From: an uncultured Lachnoanaerobaculum sp.
GTDB taxonomy: Bacteria > Bacillota > Clostridia > Lachnospirales > Lachnospiraceae
NCBI GenBank assembly: GCA_946999385.1
Contig: CAMQCZ010000003.1
Location: 1 to 64,000 of the forward strand
Direction: 5' to 3'
DNA: 64,000 nucleotides
How positions within the stretch are numbered: the stretch's first letter is position 1; every line of letters begins with the position of its first letter. A model generated the notes under the pieces. It had not been told where the DNA came from and did not search any database. It saw only the letters and a list, made by a program, of their open reading frames with translations. Shown piece after piece: positions 23,871 through 33,131 of the stretch. The position numbers and the translations under genes were made by a program.

Positions 23871-25787
23871 ATGAAAGACGGTTTTATAAAGGTTGCTGCA
23901 ATCAGTCCGAAGGTAAGAGTTGCAGATTGTGAGTTTAATAAAAATGAGATAATAAAATATATAGATATAGAATATAAAAAAGGAGCTAAGATATTAGTAT
24001 TTCCGGAGCTGGCAATAAGTGCCTATACTTGTGGTGATTTATTTTTGCAGGATTTACTTATAGAAGCCTGCAAGCTTGCTCTTAAGGATATAATATTGTC
24101 GACAAAGAATAAAAAAGCAATAATATTTATAGGCTTTCCTTTTAGATATAGATCAAAATTATATAATACGGCAGCTGTTATTAATAATGGTAAATTATTG
24201 GCATTGATTCCAAAGACCTTTATACCTAATTATTCAGAGTTTTATGAATTGAGATATTTTACCGGTGCCGAAAAAATTAAAGATAGCTTTGTAAATATTT
24301 TTGATGAAGAAGTTTATTTTGGTACAAAATGTTTATTTAGCCCGAAAATATTCAGTGCTTTGAGAATAGGCGTTGAAATATGTGAAGATTTATGGACGCC
24401 TAATTCCCCAAGTATAGCTGCTGCACTTGCAGGAGCTAATATTATAGTTAATCTTTCTGCAAGCAATGAGATAGTTGCCAAAGCCTCTTATAGAGAAAGA
24501 CTTATAGAAAATCATAGTGCCAAATTATATTCAGGATATATATATGCAAGCTGTGGAGAAGGTGAATCAAGCACAGATTTAGTTTTTTCTGCACATAATA
24601 TAATAGCTGAATGTGGCAATATATTGGCACAAAGTAATAGATTTTCTGCTAATGCCATAGAAGCTGAGCTTGACATACAAAGGCTTGAGTCTTTTAGGCA
24701 AAGAGAGAATACATTTGAAATTGACAAGGGTGCTTATATAGATATTGATTTTGAATTGGATTTTGAAGAAACTGAAATAAGCAGATATATAAATCCACAT
24801 CCTTTTATACCTGCTGAGAGTGAATATAAATACCTGGATGATATATTGAATATACAAGCATATTCATTGAAGCAAAGGCTTGAACATACAAATATCAAAA
24901 ATATAATTTTAGGTATTTCAGGTGGATTGGATTCAACTCTGGCATTGGTAGCTTGTATAAAATGCTTTGATTTGATGAATATCAGCAGAAAAAATATTCA
25001 TTGTATAACTATGCCTTCATTTGGAACTACAGATAGGACTTATAATAATGCATGTGAATTATGTAAGAGCTTAGATGTTGATTTGAAGGAGATAAATATA
25101 TCTAAAGCCGTTACTTTGCATTTTAATGATATAGCTCAGGATATGGATAAGCATGATATTACTTATGAAAATTCACAGGCGAGAGAAAGAACACAGATTT
25201 TAATGGATATTGCCAATCAAAAAAATGCTCTCGTGATAGGAACAGGTGATTTATCAGAGCTTGCTTTAGGATTTTCAACTTATAATGGAGATCATATGTC
25301 TATGTATGCCATAAACTCATCTATACCTAAAAGTCTGATAAGATATTTGATTAGGTATTATGCGGATAATCAGAATGATAAAATAAAAAATATTTTATAT
25401 GATATTTTGGATACTCCTGTCAGCCCTGAGTTGTTGCCACCTAAGGAGGGGGAGATATTTCAAAAAACTGAAGATATAGTGGGACCATATGAATTGCATG
25501 ATTTCTTTTTATATAATATGCTTAGATTATCATTTTCACCTAAAAAGATATATAGATTGGCAAATATTGCTTTTAAAAATGTATATACAAAAGAGATAAT
25601 TTTAAAATATTTAAAATTATTTTATAAAAGATTTTTTACACAACAATTTAAACGTTCTTGTTTGCCTGACGGACCTAAGGTTGGGACTGTAGCAATATCT
25701 CCAAGAGGAGATTTAAGAATGCCGAGTGATGCTTGCATTAATATTTGGTTAAAAGAGGTAGAAAGCATTGATAATAAGCTCAGGTAA
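23871..25787 (+). CDS. nadE: Glutamine-dependent NAD+ synthetase
   Basis: Last step of NAD synthesis: amidation of deamido-NAD using glutamine and ATP. The protein is 638 residues, the size of the two-domain form. The N-terminal nitrilase-type glutaminase (1-290) has the Glu in VFPELAIS, a Lys in ALIPKTFIPNYSEFYE and the catalytic Cys in GVEICEDLW. The C-terminal synthetase has the PP-loop GISGGLDST and the later GTGDLSELALGF motif. The weak ribosome site (GTGAGAAC) is ten bases after bcp. It overlaps the next gene by 20 bases. Confidence 0.95.
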   Translation: MKDGFIKVAAISPKVRVADCEFNKNEIIKYIDIEYKKGAKILVFPELAISAYTCGDLFLQDLLIEACKLALKDIILSTKNKKAIIFIGFPFRYRSKLYNTAAVINNGKLLALIPKTFIPNYSEFYELRYFTGAEKIKDSFVNIFDEEVYFGTKCLFSPKIFSALRIGVEICEDLWTPNSPSIAAALAGANIIVNLSASNEIVAKASYRERLIENHSAKLYSGYIYASCGEGESSTDLVFSAHNIIAECGNILAQSNRFSANAIEAELDIQRLESFRQRENTFEIDKGAYIDIDFELDFEETEISRYINPHPFIPAESEYKYLDDILNIQAYSLKQRLEHTNIKNIILGISGGLDSTLALVACIKCFDLMNISRKNIHCITMPSFGTTDRTYNNACELCKSLDVDLKEINISKAVTLHFNDIAQDMDKHDITYENSQARERTQILMDIANQKNALVIGTGDLSELALGFSTYNGDHMSMYAINSSIPKSLIRYLIRYYADNQNDKIKNILYDILDTPVSPELLPPKEGEIFQKTEDIVGPYELHDFFLYNMLRLSFSPKKIYRLANIAFKNVYTKEIILKYLKLFYKRFFTQQFKRSCLPDGPKVGTVAISPRGDLRMPSDACINIWLKEVESIDNKLR

Positions 25788-26553
25788 TAATAAAATAGTT
25801 AAAGAAATTATAGCTTTGATGAAAAAAACAAAATTGAGAAATGAAAAGGGATTGTTTATTGCAGAAGGTGAAAAAATATTTACAGAGCTTGATATTGATA
25901 TTATTGACAGCATTTATATGAGTGAAAGCTATTTTTTGAATATAGGTGATAAGATAAAATATAAATTTGCAAGTAAAAAGCAATATATATTTTCTGATAA
26001 AATTTTTAAGCAGCTTAGTGATACAAGCACACCACAAGGTATTTTGGCAATTTGTAAGCAGAATAACTTCGGCTTTGATGAAATTTTAAAAAATAGCAGC
26101 ACTTTTATAATTTTGGAAGGCTTACAAGATCCGGGCAATCTTGGTACTATATTTAGGACTGCCGAGGCTTCAAATATAGATGCGATTATATTGGATAAAA
26201 ATAGTACGGATATTTATAAGCCTAAAGTGGTTAGAGCCGCCATGGGAGCTATAAGTAGAGTGAAACATATATATGTTGATGATCTGCCTTTTTGCATAAA
26301 GCAATTAAAAGAAAATAAAATTAAAATTTATGCGGCACATTTATGTGCAAAAAAATATTATGATAAATATACATATCCAAGAAAGCTTGCTTTTATGATA
26401 GGAAATGAATCAAAAGGCTTGAGTGATGATATATCAGATTTGGCAGATGAATATGTTAAAATACCTATATATAATAAGGCTGAATCCTTAAATGCGGCTA
26501 TTGCGGCTTCTATACTTATGTATGAGTTGGACAGGCAAAAAAGAAATGAATAA
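25768..26553 (+). CDS. TrmH/SpoU-family RNA methyltransferase
   Basis: A 2'-O-ribose methyltransferase of 261 residues using SAM, probably acting on 23S rRNA (RlmB-like). It has an N-terminal RNA-binding domain (LRNEKGLFIAEGEKIF) and the SPOUT knot motifs EGLQDPGNLGTIFRTAEA, GNESKGLSD and PIYNKAESLNAAIAASILMYE. The start is TTG 25768, supported by GAGGT seven bases upstream and by the family N-terminus MIISSxNN. It overlaps nadE by 20 bases and the next small gene by eight. Whether the target is rRNA or tRNA cannot be told from sequence. Confidence 0.88.
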   Translation: MIISSGNNKIVKEIIALMKKTKLRNEKGLFIAEGEKIFTELDIDIIDSIYMSESYFLNIGDKIKYKFASKKQYIFSDKIFKQLSDTSTPQGILAICKQNNFGFDEILKNSSTFIILEGLQDPGNLGTIFRTAEASNIDAIILDKNSTDIYKPKVVRAAMGAISRVKHIYVDDLPFCIKQLKENKIKIYAAHLCAKKYYDKYTYPRKLAFMIGNESKGLSDDISDLADEYVKIPIYNKAESLNAAIAASILMYELDRQKRNE

Positions 26554-26824
26554 GAAAAAAAATAGAAATGATTTTTTTATTGATATATTGATAATATTTA
26601 TGGAAATAGTGGCTATTATTTTATCAATATTGGTATTTTTATTTAATAAAACTCAATTTGTATTTTCATCCTTTATATTTTTAATTTCAAGTATAATAGC
26701 ATATATAAGAGGATCAAAATATTTAAAAATAAAAAATGCTATAAAAATCTTATTAGGCTGTACCTTGCTAATTATTTCAGCATTTTTATTAATAATGACT
26801 ATTTTAACGGTAATTACTTTGTAG
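26546..26824 (+). CDS. Small membrane protein of unknown function
   Basis: A 92-residue protein with a Lys/Asn-rich N-terminus (MNKKKNRNDFF) and three hydrophobic segments (FIDILIIFMEIVAIILSILVF, then a central and a C-terminal one). I use ATG 26546, which overlaps the methyltransferase stop, instead of an in-frame upstream start at 26492, because the upstream part is only the shifted reading of that gene. The ribosome site is weak, so translation is probably coupled. I do not recognise the family. Confidence 0.7.
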   Translation: MNKKKNRNDFFIDILIIFMEIVAIILSILVFLFNKTQFVFSSFIFLISSIIAYIRGSKYLKIKNAIKILLGCTLLIISAFLLIMTILTVITL

Positions 26825-26832
26825 AGGTTAAA

Positions 26833-27813
26833 ATGATAAATGAAGAAATTTTAGATATATTAAAAAAACAAAATACCTATATATCAGGTCAGAAAATAAG
26901 TGAAAAATTGGATGTATCAAGAACGACAGTTTGGAAGGCAATAGAAAAACTGAAAAAAGAAGGCTATAGTATAAATGCTATAACAAACAAAGGCTATAAG
27001 CTAGAAGCTGACGAGGATATTTTAAATAAATATGAGATAGAGCAGGAATTGAAAAAAAGAAATATAGACCTGAAATGTACTTATATAGATGAGGTTGATT
27101 CTACAAATGATATGGCAAAAAGAGAAGAGAAAAAATCAAATTTGCAGGATCAATTATTTGTAGCAGGTACTCAAACCAAGGCAAGAGGCAGAAGAGGAAG
27201 AGCTTGGTTTAGTGATAAAAATACTACTATAGCTATGACTTTGCTTTTGCACCCTGATATTGATATTACAAAAGCAAGCATGCTTACCTTAGTAGCCGCA
27301 ACAGCTTTGGCAAGAGTACTTAAAAAATATAATATAGAAATTTCTATAAAGTGGCCGAATGATTTGGTGATAAATAAGAAAAAGGTTTGCGGTATACTTA
27401 CAGAAATGAGCAGCGATATAGATGGCATAAAATATATTATTTGCGGTATAGGCTTAAATGTTTCTAATAAATGCTTTAATGATGAAATAAAGGATATAGC
27501 CACCTCTTTATATATAGAAACTAAAAGAAAATATAAAAGGAAGGAGATAATTGCAGATTTTTTATCGGAGTTTTTTAAATTATATGAGGAATTTTTAAAT
27601 GAAGATAACTTGAAATTTTTAAAAGCTGAATATACTTCATTCTTACTTGGAAATAATCAAGATATAGAGCTTATTTCAGCTGATATAGTAAAAAAAGCGA
27701 TTCAAATAGGAATTGATGATTTTGGAAGACTTCTTATAAAAAATGAAAATGGAATAATAAGTCCTATAAGTAGTGGAGAAATCAGTATTAGAGGTTTATA
27801 TACATATAAATAG
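26833..27813 (+). CDS. birA: Biotin-protein ligase / biotin operon repressor BirA
   Basis: Bifunctional protein of 326 residues. It has an N-terminal winged helix-turn-helix (ISEKLDVSRTTVWKAIEKLKKEGY) and the ligase domain with the biotinyl-AMP loop GRGRRGRAWFS, IKWPNDLVI, KKVCGILTEM and a C-terminal SH3-like domain. It attaches biotin to carboxylase subunits and may repress biotin genes. It has an AGAGGT ribosome site and lies eight bases after the small membrane protein gene, 24 bases before sigA. No biotin genes are in the window. Confidence 0.95.
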   Translation: MINEEILDILKKQNTYISGQKISEKLDVSRTTVWKAIEKLKKEGYSINAITNKGYKLEADEDILNKYEIEQELKKRNIDLKCTYIDEVDSTNDMAKREEKKSNLQDQLFVAGTQTKARGRRGRAWFSDKNTTIAMTLLLHPDIDITKASMLTLVAATALARVLKKYNIEISIKWPNDLVINKKKVCGILTEMSSDIDGIKYIICGIGLNVSNKCFNDEIKDIATSLYIETKRKYKRKEIIADFLSEFFKLYEEFLNEDNLKFLKAEYTSFLLGNNQDIELISADIVKKAIQIGIDDFGRLLIKNENGIISPISSGEISIRGLYTYK

Positions 27814-27837
27814 ATTTGTATATAGGGAGGGAAATAG

Positions 27838-29025
27838 ATGGATAAAGAAAATATGGATGAAGCTAAAATAAATATATCGCCTGAGGAATTTAAAGAAAAA
27901 ATTGAAGTTTTAGTGAAAAAAGCTTTGGAAAATGGAAATAAAATAGATTTTGGTTTTATAAATGATACCTTTGAAGGAGTAAAATTAGAATCAGATGCTA
28001 TAGAACAAATTTATACTTATTTAGATGCTAATAATATAGATGTTGTTGACAATCCACCCGAGGATCTTACTGTAGATATGGATAAGCTTAAGGATCTTAA
28101 TATGTTCGTAAATGAAGATATAGATGATGAGTTTGAAAAGGATATGGAGCTGGAAGAAGAGATAAATCTTGATGCTATAGATTTATTGGAAGGTGTCGGT
28201 ACTGAGGATCCTGTAAGGATGTATTTAAAGGAGATAGGAACCATACCTTTATTGACAGCTGAGGAAGAATTGGATTTGGCAAAAAGAAAGCAGGAAGGCG
28301 ACGAGTACGCCAAGCAGAAACTTATTGAGGCGAATTTAAGATTGGTTGTAAGTATAGCAAAGCGTTATACCGGAAGAGGGATGAGCTTTTTAGACTTAGT
28401 TCAAGAGGGTAATCTCGGACTTATAAAGGGTGTAGAAAAATTTGATTATTTAAAGGGCTTTAAACTTAGTACTTATGCTACATGGTGGATTAGGCAATCA
28501 GTAACCAGAGCCTTAGCAGATCAGGCAAGAACTATAAGAGTGCCGGTCCATATGGTTGAAACTATAAATAAGATGAGTAAAATGCAAAGAAAATTAACAC
28601 TTGAGCTGGGATATGAACCAAGTGTTACCGAACTTGCAAATGCACTTGATATGACAGAAGAAAAAGTTATGGAGATTATGCAAATTGCCAGAGAACCTGC
28701 TTCTTTAGAAACTCCTATAGGGGAAGAGGATGATTCCAACTTGGGCGATTTTGTTGCAGATAATAATGTATTAACACCTGAAGGTAATGTTGAAGCTGTA
28801 ATGTTAAGAGAGCATATAGATACATTACTTGAGGATTTGAAGGATAGAGAAAGGCAGGTTATTATACTTAGATTCGGTCTTGAGGATGGACATCCAAGAA
28901 CCTTAGAAGAGGTTGGTAAAATATTTAAGGTTACAAGGGAACGTATACGTCAAATAGAAGCAAAGGCACTTAGAAAATTAAGAAATCCCGTTCGTTCCAA
29001 GAGAGTAAGAGATTTTTTACAATAA
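27838..29025 (+). CDS. sigA: Primary RNA polymerase sigma factor (SigA/RpoD)
   Basis: Housekeeping sigma-70 factor of 395 residues. It has a short acidic region 1.1 (residues 1-100), region 1.2 (DPVRMYLKEIGTIPLLT), region 2 with the core-binding and -10-reading signature (RGMSFLDLVQEGNLGLIK...STYATWWIRQS), region 3, and region 4 with the -35 helix-turn-helix (TLEEVGKIFKVTRERIRQIEAKALRKLR). It fits the TTGACA/TATAAT promoters seen throughout the window. dnaG, the usual partner, is missing; birA lies upstream instead. GGGAGG ribosome site. Confidence 0.97.
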   Translation: MDKENMDEAKINISPEEFKEKIEVLVKKALENGNKIDFGFINDTFEGVKLESDAIEQIYTYLDANNIDVVDNPPEDLTVDMDKLKDLNMFVNEDIDDEFEKDMELEEEINLDAIDLLEGVGTEDPVRMYLKEIGTIPLLTAEEELDLAKRKQEGDEYAKQKLIEANLRLVVSIAKRYTGRGMSFLDLVQEGNLGLIKGVEKFDYLKGFKLSTYATWWIRQSVTRALADQARTIRVPVHMVETINKMSKMQRKLTLELGYEPSVTELANALDMTEEKVMEIMQIAREPASLETPIGEEDDSNLGDFVADNNVLTPEGNVEAVMLREHIDTLLEDLKDRERQVIILRFGLEDGHPRTLEEVGKIFKVTRERIRQIEAKALRKLRNPVRSKRVRDFLQ

Positions 29026-29032
29026 GATTATT

Positions 29033-29671
29033 ATGAATAAAAGAAATTTACAAAAAGAATTGGAAATTATTATCAACAAGGCACAGCTGGCAGGAAAAAG
29101 ACCTAAATTATTATTACATGCCTGTTGTGCTCCCTGCTCATCACATTGTATGGAATATTTAAATAATTATTTTGATATAACTATATATTTTTATAATCCT
29201 AATATAGATAATGAAAAAGAATACAAGCTAAGAGTTGCAGAAGAGAAAAGGCTTATACAAGAGATGAACTTAGCTTTTAAGGTTGAATTTGTTGAAGGAA
29301 GATATGAGCCTAAAAAATTTCACAAGCTGGTAAAGGGACATGAAAAAGATAAAGAGGGAGATGAACGTTGCCATATTTGTTATGAAATGAGATTATTGGA
29401 CAGTGCTAAATTTGCAAAGGATAATAATTTTGATTATTTTACAACTTCCCTTAGTATAAGCCCGATGAAAAATTCTCTGATTTTATGTGAGATAGGTGAA
29501 AAAATTGCAAATGATATGGGAGTAGCTTATTTACCAAGTGATTTTAAGAAAAAAGAGGGATATAAAAGATCGGTAGAATTATCCAAGCAATATAACCTCT
29601 ATAGGCAGGATTATTGTGGTTGTTCTTTTTCAAGAAGAAATAGAAAAGAGGAGAATTTACAAAATTCTTAA
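29033..29671 (+). CDS. queH: Epoxyqueuosine reductase QueH
   Basis: Reduces epoxyqueuosine to queuosine in tRNA. The 212-residue protein belongs to the QueH (formerly DUF208) family, a functional replacement for QueG. It has the Cys-rich N-terminal LLHACCAPCSSHC, then CHICYEMRL in the middle and DYCGCSFSRRNR near the C-terminus; these Cys residues hold the iron-sulfur cluster and second metal site. The gene begins seven bases after sigA. Other queuosine genes are not in the window. Confidence 0.92.
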   Translation: MNKRNLQKELEIIINKAQLAGKRPKLLLHACCAPCSSHCMEYLNNYFDITIYFYNPNIDNEKEYKLRVAEEKRLIQEMNLAFKVEFVEGRYEPKKFHKLVKGHEKDKEGDERCHICYEMRLLDSAKFAKDNNFDYFTTSLSISPMKNSLILCEIGEKIANDMGVAYLPSDFKKKEGYKRSVELSKQYNLYRQDYCGCSFSRRNRKEENLQNS

Positions 29672-29697
29672 ATTAAATACTTATAGGAGGTAAAATA

Positions 29698-29979
29698 ATG
29701 ATAAGTAGATTTATAAAAATTATAAATCCATCAGGATTGCATCTAAGACCTGCCGGGATTTTATCTCAAACTGCTATGAGATTTGATTCAGATATAAGTA
29801 TAGAAATTGATAATAAAAAAATAGTTGTAAAATCAGTTTTAAATGTTATGGCGGCAGGAATAAAAAAAGATGAACAAATAAAATTAATTTGTGATGGACA
29901 GGATGAAAATGAGGCTATGGATGCTTTGGTAAAGGCTATAGAATCAGGTTTAGGAGAAGAAATAAAGAGTGAATTTTAA
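29698..29979 (+). CDS. ptsH: HPr family phosphocarrier protein
   Basis: A 93-residue protein of the HPr family, transferring phosphate from EI to PTS sugar enzymes. His15 lies in SGLHLRPAG and aligns exactly with the active His of HPr. Ser46 in VVKSVLN aligns with the regulatory site of HPr kinase, so catabolite control is possible. Residue 52 is Ala where B. subtilis HPr has Ser. It has a strong AGGAGG site. No ptsI is adjacent, which is unusual but not rare in Clostridia. Confidence 0.88.
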   Translation: MISRFIKIINPSGLHLRPAGILSQTAMRFDSDISIEIDNKKIVVKSVLNVMAAGIKKDEQIKLICDGQDENEAMDALVKAIESGLGEEIKSEF

Positions 29980-30003
29980 AATTCACTCTATTTTAATAAT
30001 AAT

Positions 30004-30744
30004 ATGAGAAGAATAAGATTAATAGTTGCCTATGACGGTACAAATTATTGTGGTTGGCAGAAACAAAAAAATGCAATAACTATAGAAGGCATATTAAATA
30101 AAGCAATAAGTACTTTATGTGGTGAGGCTATAGAAGTTATTGGAGCAAGCAGAACTGATTCGGGTGTTCATGCTTATGCAAATGTGGCTGTGTTTGATAC
30201 AAATATGAAGATGCTTGCATCTAAATTTGCCTTTGCCTTGAATACATATTTACCGGAGGATATAAAAATACAATATTCTGATGAAGTATCATTAAATTGG
30301 CATCCGAGAAGGATTAAATGTGAAAAGACATATGTATATAGAATATTAAATAGACAGATGGAAATACCAAGTGAGAGATTATATTCATATTTTTGTCATT
30401 ATGAGCTTGATATAGAACAGATGAAAAAAGCATGTAATTATTTTATAGGTACACATGATTTTGCGGCTATGTGTTCTGTGAAAACATCAGCCAAGTCTAC
30501 TATTAGAACAATATATAATCTTGAAATAATAGAAAATGGAGATATGCTTGAAATATTTGTAAGAGGAAATGGATTTTTATATAATATGGTACGAATAATA
30601 GCAGGTACTTTGCTAAAGGTAGGCTTAGGAAAAATTGCGGCTGATGAAATCATAGATATATTAAAGCTTTCAGATAGGACGAAATCAGGCGATACATTGC
30701 CGGCAAACGGATTATTTTTATTAAATATAAATTATCAGGAATAA
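30004..30744 (+). CDS. truA: tRNA pseudouridine(38-40) synthase TruA
   Basis: Isomerises uridine to pseudouridine at positions 38-40 of the tRNA anticodon arm. The protein is 246 residues, the usual size. It starts IRLIVAYDGTNYCGWQKQ, has the catalytic Asp52 in ASRTDSGVHA, and ends with FLYNMVRIIAGTLLKVG. It stands 24 bases after HPr, with no evident strong ribosome site (AATAATAATATG). In many Firmicutes truA follows the ECF transporter genes; that context is absent. Confidence 0.94.
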   Translation: MRRIRLIVAYDGTNYCGWQKQKNAITIEGILNKAISTLCGEAIEVIGASRTDSGVHAYANVAVFDTNMKMLASKFAFALNTYLPEDIKIQYSDEVSLNWHPRRIKCEKTYVYRILNRQMEIPSERLYSYFCHYELDIEQMKKACNYFIGTHDFAAMCSVKTSAKSTIRTIYNLEIIENGDMLEIFVRGNGFLYNMVRIIAGTLLKVGLGKIAADEIIDILKLSDRTKSGDTLPANGLFLLNINYQE

Positions 30745-30770
30745 TATATAAGTTAATTAAGGGGAAATAT

Positions 30771-31268
30771 ATGGATATAAGATTAGCAAGGGAAGAAGAT
30801 ATAGAAGGAATATTAAATTTATATGAAATGGCAAGACAATTTATGTCTGAAAATAAAAATCCCAATCAATGGGGTTATAGTTATCCGAGTATAGAAAATA
30901 TAAAGGATGATATGTCTGAAAATAGCTTATATATTTGTGAAGATAAGTCTGAGCTTTTAGCGGTATTTTGTTATAAATTTGAAGATGATAAGGATTATGC
31001 TTATATAGAACAAGGAAGCTGGCTTGATGACAGTGCCTATGGAGTTGTTCATAGAATTGCAACAAAAAGAGGTACAAATGGTATAGGAGCATATTGTATT
31101 GATTATGCATATAATGCTTCCGGTAATTTAAGAATAGATACACATGAAGATAATATACCTATGAGAAATTTATTAAAAAAATTGGGATTTATTCAATGTG
31201 GCTTTGTTTATGTTAGAGGTAAAAATAAAAGAATAGCTTTTCAAAAGATAAAGCAAGCGAGATTTTAA
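30771..31268 (+). CDS. GNAT-family N-acetyltransferase
   Basis: A 165-residue acetyl-CoA-dependent acetyltransferase. It starts MDIRLAREEDIEGILNLYEMARQFM, typical of GNATs, with a central VVHRIATKRGTNGIGAYCI corresponding to the acetyl-CoA loop and RIDTHEDNIPMRNLLKKLGF, the common GNAT end motif. The substrate cannot be predicted. It is last in a run starting at nadE or earlier, with a GGGGAAA ribosome site. Confidence 0.85.
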   Translation: MDIRLAREEDIEGILNLYEMARQFMSENKNPNQWGYSYPSIENIKDDMSENSLYICEDKSELLAVFCYKFEDDKDYAYIEQGSWLDDSAYGVVHRIATKRGTNGIGAYCIDYAYNASGNLRIDTHEDNIPMRNLLKKLGFIQCGFVYVRGKNKRIAFQKIKQARF

Positions 31269-31363
31269 ACAAAAGCTTCATAATATACTAAAATGTAATT
31301 TTATCAATTATATTTTAATATATTATAGAGCTTTTTATTATATCTAATATAAATTATAGATAA

Positions 31364-31392
31364 TTGACTTTTTTATATGAACTTGTTAAGAT
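31364..31392 (+). promoter_or_regulatory. Probable promoter of ilvH-ilvC
   Basis: TTGACT (31364-31369), 17-base spacer, TAAGAT (31387-31392), 41 bases before ilvH. The leader is too short for a T-box, and none is seen. Confidence 0.55.
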
Positions 31393-31432
31393 AAATTTTA
31401 AGCTTCATATCAGAAAGATAAGGAGGATATAT

Positions 31433-31927
31433 ATGAGGATAGTTTTATCTTTATTAGTTGATAATACTGCCGGTGTACTTAGCAGGGTATCGGGATTGTT
31501 CTCAAGAAGAGGCTATAATATCGAATCGCTTACTGTTGGAGAAACATTTGATCCTAGATATTCCAGAATGACAGTTGTATCAAACGGAGATGAAGAAACA
31601 CTTGTACAAATAGAATGTCAATTAAGAAAATTAGAGGATGTAAAAAGCATTAAAGCTTTAAAAGAAGGTAAAAGTGTATATAGAGAGCTTATACTTATAA
31701 AGGTTAGAGCAAATTCAAGCCAAAGACAGGCGATAAATGCTGTAGTTGAGATTTTTAGAGCAAGTATAGTTGATGTTGCTAAGGATAGTTTAACTGTTAT
31801 GCTGACAGGGGATAGAGATAAGCTGGAAGCTATTATAACTCTTTTAGAGGATTATGAAATTTTGGAATTGGCAAGAACAGGTCTTACAGGTTTATCAAGA
31901 GGTATGGAAGATATAAGATATTTATAA
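31433..31927 (+). CDS. ilvH: Acetolactate synthase small (regulatory) subunit
   Basis: Regulatory subunit of acetohydroxyacid synthase, controlling valine feedback in branched-chain amino acid synthesis. The protein is 164 residues from ATG 31433, which follows AAGGAGGA; an in-frame upstream start at 31364 lies in the promoter and is rejected. An N-terminal ACT domain (LVDNTAGVLSRVSGLFSRRGYNI) is followed by a second ACT-like domain (DRDKLEAIITLLEDYEI). ilvC follows after 14 bases. The catalytic subunit ilvB, normally just upstream, is not here. Confidence 0.93.
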   Translation: MRIVLSLLVDNTAGVLSRVSGLFSRRGYNIESLTVGETFDPRYSRMTVVSNGDEETLVQIECQLRKLEDVKSIKALKEGKSVYRELILIKVRANSSQRQAINAVVEIFRASIVDVAKDSLTVMLTGDRDKLEAIITLLEDYEILELARTGLTGLSRGMEDIRYL

Positions 31928-31941
31928 ATAGGAGGTAAAAT

Positions 31942-32961
31942 ATGTCAAGAATTTTTTATCAAGAGGATTGTAATTTAGCAAATTTAGAAGGAAAGACTAT
32001 AGCTATCGTAGGATATGGCAGTCAGGGTCATGCTCATGCACTTAATGCAAGAGATAGTGGATGTAAGGTTATTATTGCTTTATATGAAGGTAGCAAATCT
32101 TGGGAAAAGGCTCAGAAAGCAGGCTTTGAAGTATATACTGTTGCAGAGGCTACAAAGAAAGCCGACCTTATTTCTATTTTGATTAATGATGAGCATCAAG
32201 CTAAGATGTATAAAGAAGAGATAGAGCCAAATTTGACTGCTGGAAAAATTCTTTTATTTGCACATGGATTTAATATTCATTTTTCTTGTATTATACCACC
32301 TAAGGACGTTGATGTTATTATGATAGCACCAAAGGGTCCGGGACATACTGTTAGAAGTGAATATCTTGAGAATAAGGGTGTTCCTTGTCTTGTAGCAGTA
32401 GAACAGGATGCAAGCGGAAAAGCTTTAGATATAGCATTGGCATATGCAAAGGCTATAGGAGGAGATAGAGCAGGCGTATTAGAAACAGATTTTAAGACAG
32501 AAACTGAAACAGATTTATTTGGTGAACAGGCAGTGCTTTGTGGTGGTGTTTGTGCTTTGATGAAGGCAGGATATGAAACATTGGTAGAAGCAGGCTATGA
32601 TCCTAGAAATGCTTATTTTGAATGTATACATGAAATGAAATTAATTGTGGACCTTATTTATCAATCAGGTTTTGCAGGAATGAGATATTCAATATCAAAT
32701 ACGGCAGAATATGGTGATTATGTTTCAGGACCTAAGATTATAACAGATGAAACTAAGAAGGCAATGAAAAAGATTCTTGCAGATATTCAAGATGGAAGCT
32801 TTGCAAAGGAATTTCTTTTAGATATGTCAGAAGCAGGTAAACAGGTACATTTTAAAACCATGAGAAGACTTGCATCAAAACATCCATTAGAAAAGGTTGG
32901 AGAAGATATACGTAAATTATATAGCTGGAATAGTGAAGATGATAAATTGATTAATAATTAA
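31942..32961 (+). CDS. ilvC: Ketol-acid reductoisomerase
   Basis: Second common step of valine and isoleucine synthesis. The protein is 339 residues, a class I enzyme. The Rossmann motif is GYGSQGHAHALN; the cofactor-loop segment reads ALYEGSKSWEKA, with Tyr at the position that is usually Arg but Ser kept in the phosphate-binding loop, so NADPH use remains likely. The knotted C-terminal domain has the metal-binding Asp/Glu of ETDLFGEQ and the later EC(I)HEMKLIVDLI. AGGAGG ribosome site. Confidence 0.96.
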   Translation: MSRIFYQEDCNLANLEGKTIAIVGYGSQGHAHALNARDSGCKVIIALYEGSKSWEKAQKAGFEVYTVAEATKKADLISILINDEHQAKMYKEEIEPNLTAGKILLFAHGFNIHFSCIIPPKDVDVIMIAPKGPGHTVRSEYLENKGVPCLVAVEQDASGKALDIALAYAKAIGGDRAGVLETDFKTETETDLFGEQAVLCGGVCALMKAGYETLVEAGYDPRNAYFECIHEMKLIVDLIYQSGFAGMRYSISNTAEYGDYVSGPKIITDETKKAMKKILADIQDGSFAKEFLLDMSEAGKQVHFKTMRRLASKHPLEKVGEDIRKLYSWNSEDDKLINN

Positions 32962-32991
32962 TCAGGTTCTTTATAAAATACATATATCGGC

Positions 32992-33019
32992 TTGACTTTA
33001 TAAGATTTTACAATATAAT
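32992..33019 (+). promoter_or_regulatory. Promoter of the TPP riboswitch-thiT transcript
   Basis: TTGACT (32992-32997), 16-base spacer, TATAAT (33014-33019). The predicted start is near 33026, at the 5' end of riboswitch helix P1. Confidence 0.8.
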
Positions 33020-33023
33020 AAAA

Positions 33024-33131
33024 ATATCCGCTAGGGGTGCTACGGCTGAGAGGTTTCTAGACTGACCCTTATAACTTGATTTGCATAATTGCAACGAAAG
33101 GAAGCGATTTTTTTTGCACCTACTCGGATAT
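33024..33131 (+). promoter_or_regulatory. TPP riboswitch (THI element)
   Basis: Contains the conserved CTAGGGGTGC, GGCTGAGA, ACCCTTATAACTTGAT and GCAACGAAAGGAAGC elements of the thiamine pyrophosphate aptamer (CTTGAT in place of CCTGAT). Helix P1 is ATATCCG (33024-33030) with CGGATAT (33125-33131). A T-run sits between the aptamer core and the P1 3' strand. The AAGGAGG of thiT starts 15 bases after P1, and no terminator hairpin is seen, so control is probably translational. Confidence 0.95.

Noticed and set aside
29698..29979. HPr thought to lack the Ser46 regulatory site
   Set aside because: Counting residues shows Ser46 present in KSVLN; the Ala seen in the NVMAAG stretch is at position 52.
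31269..31432. T-box leader before ilvH
   Set aside because: No AGGGTGG T-box sequence or terminator, and the promoter is only 41 bases before the gene.
31942..32961. NADH-specific ketol-acid reductoisomerase
   Set aside because: The loop has Tyr for Arg, but the Ser expected for NADPH phosphate binding is kept and no acidic residue replaces it, so a switch is not supported.
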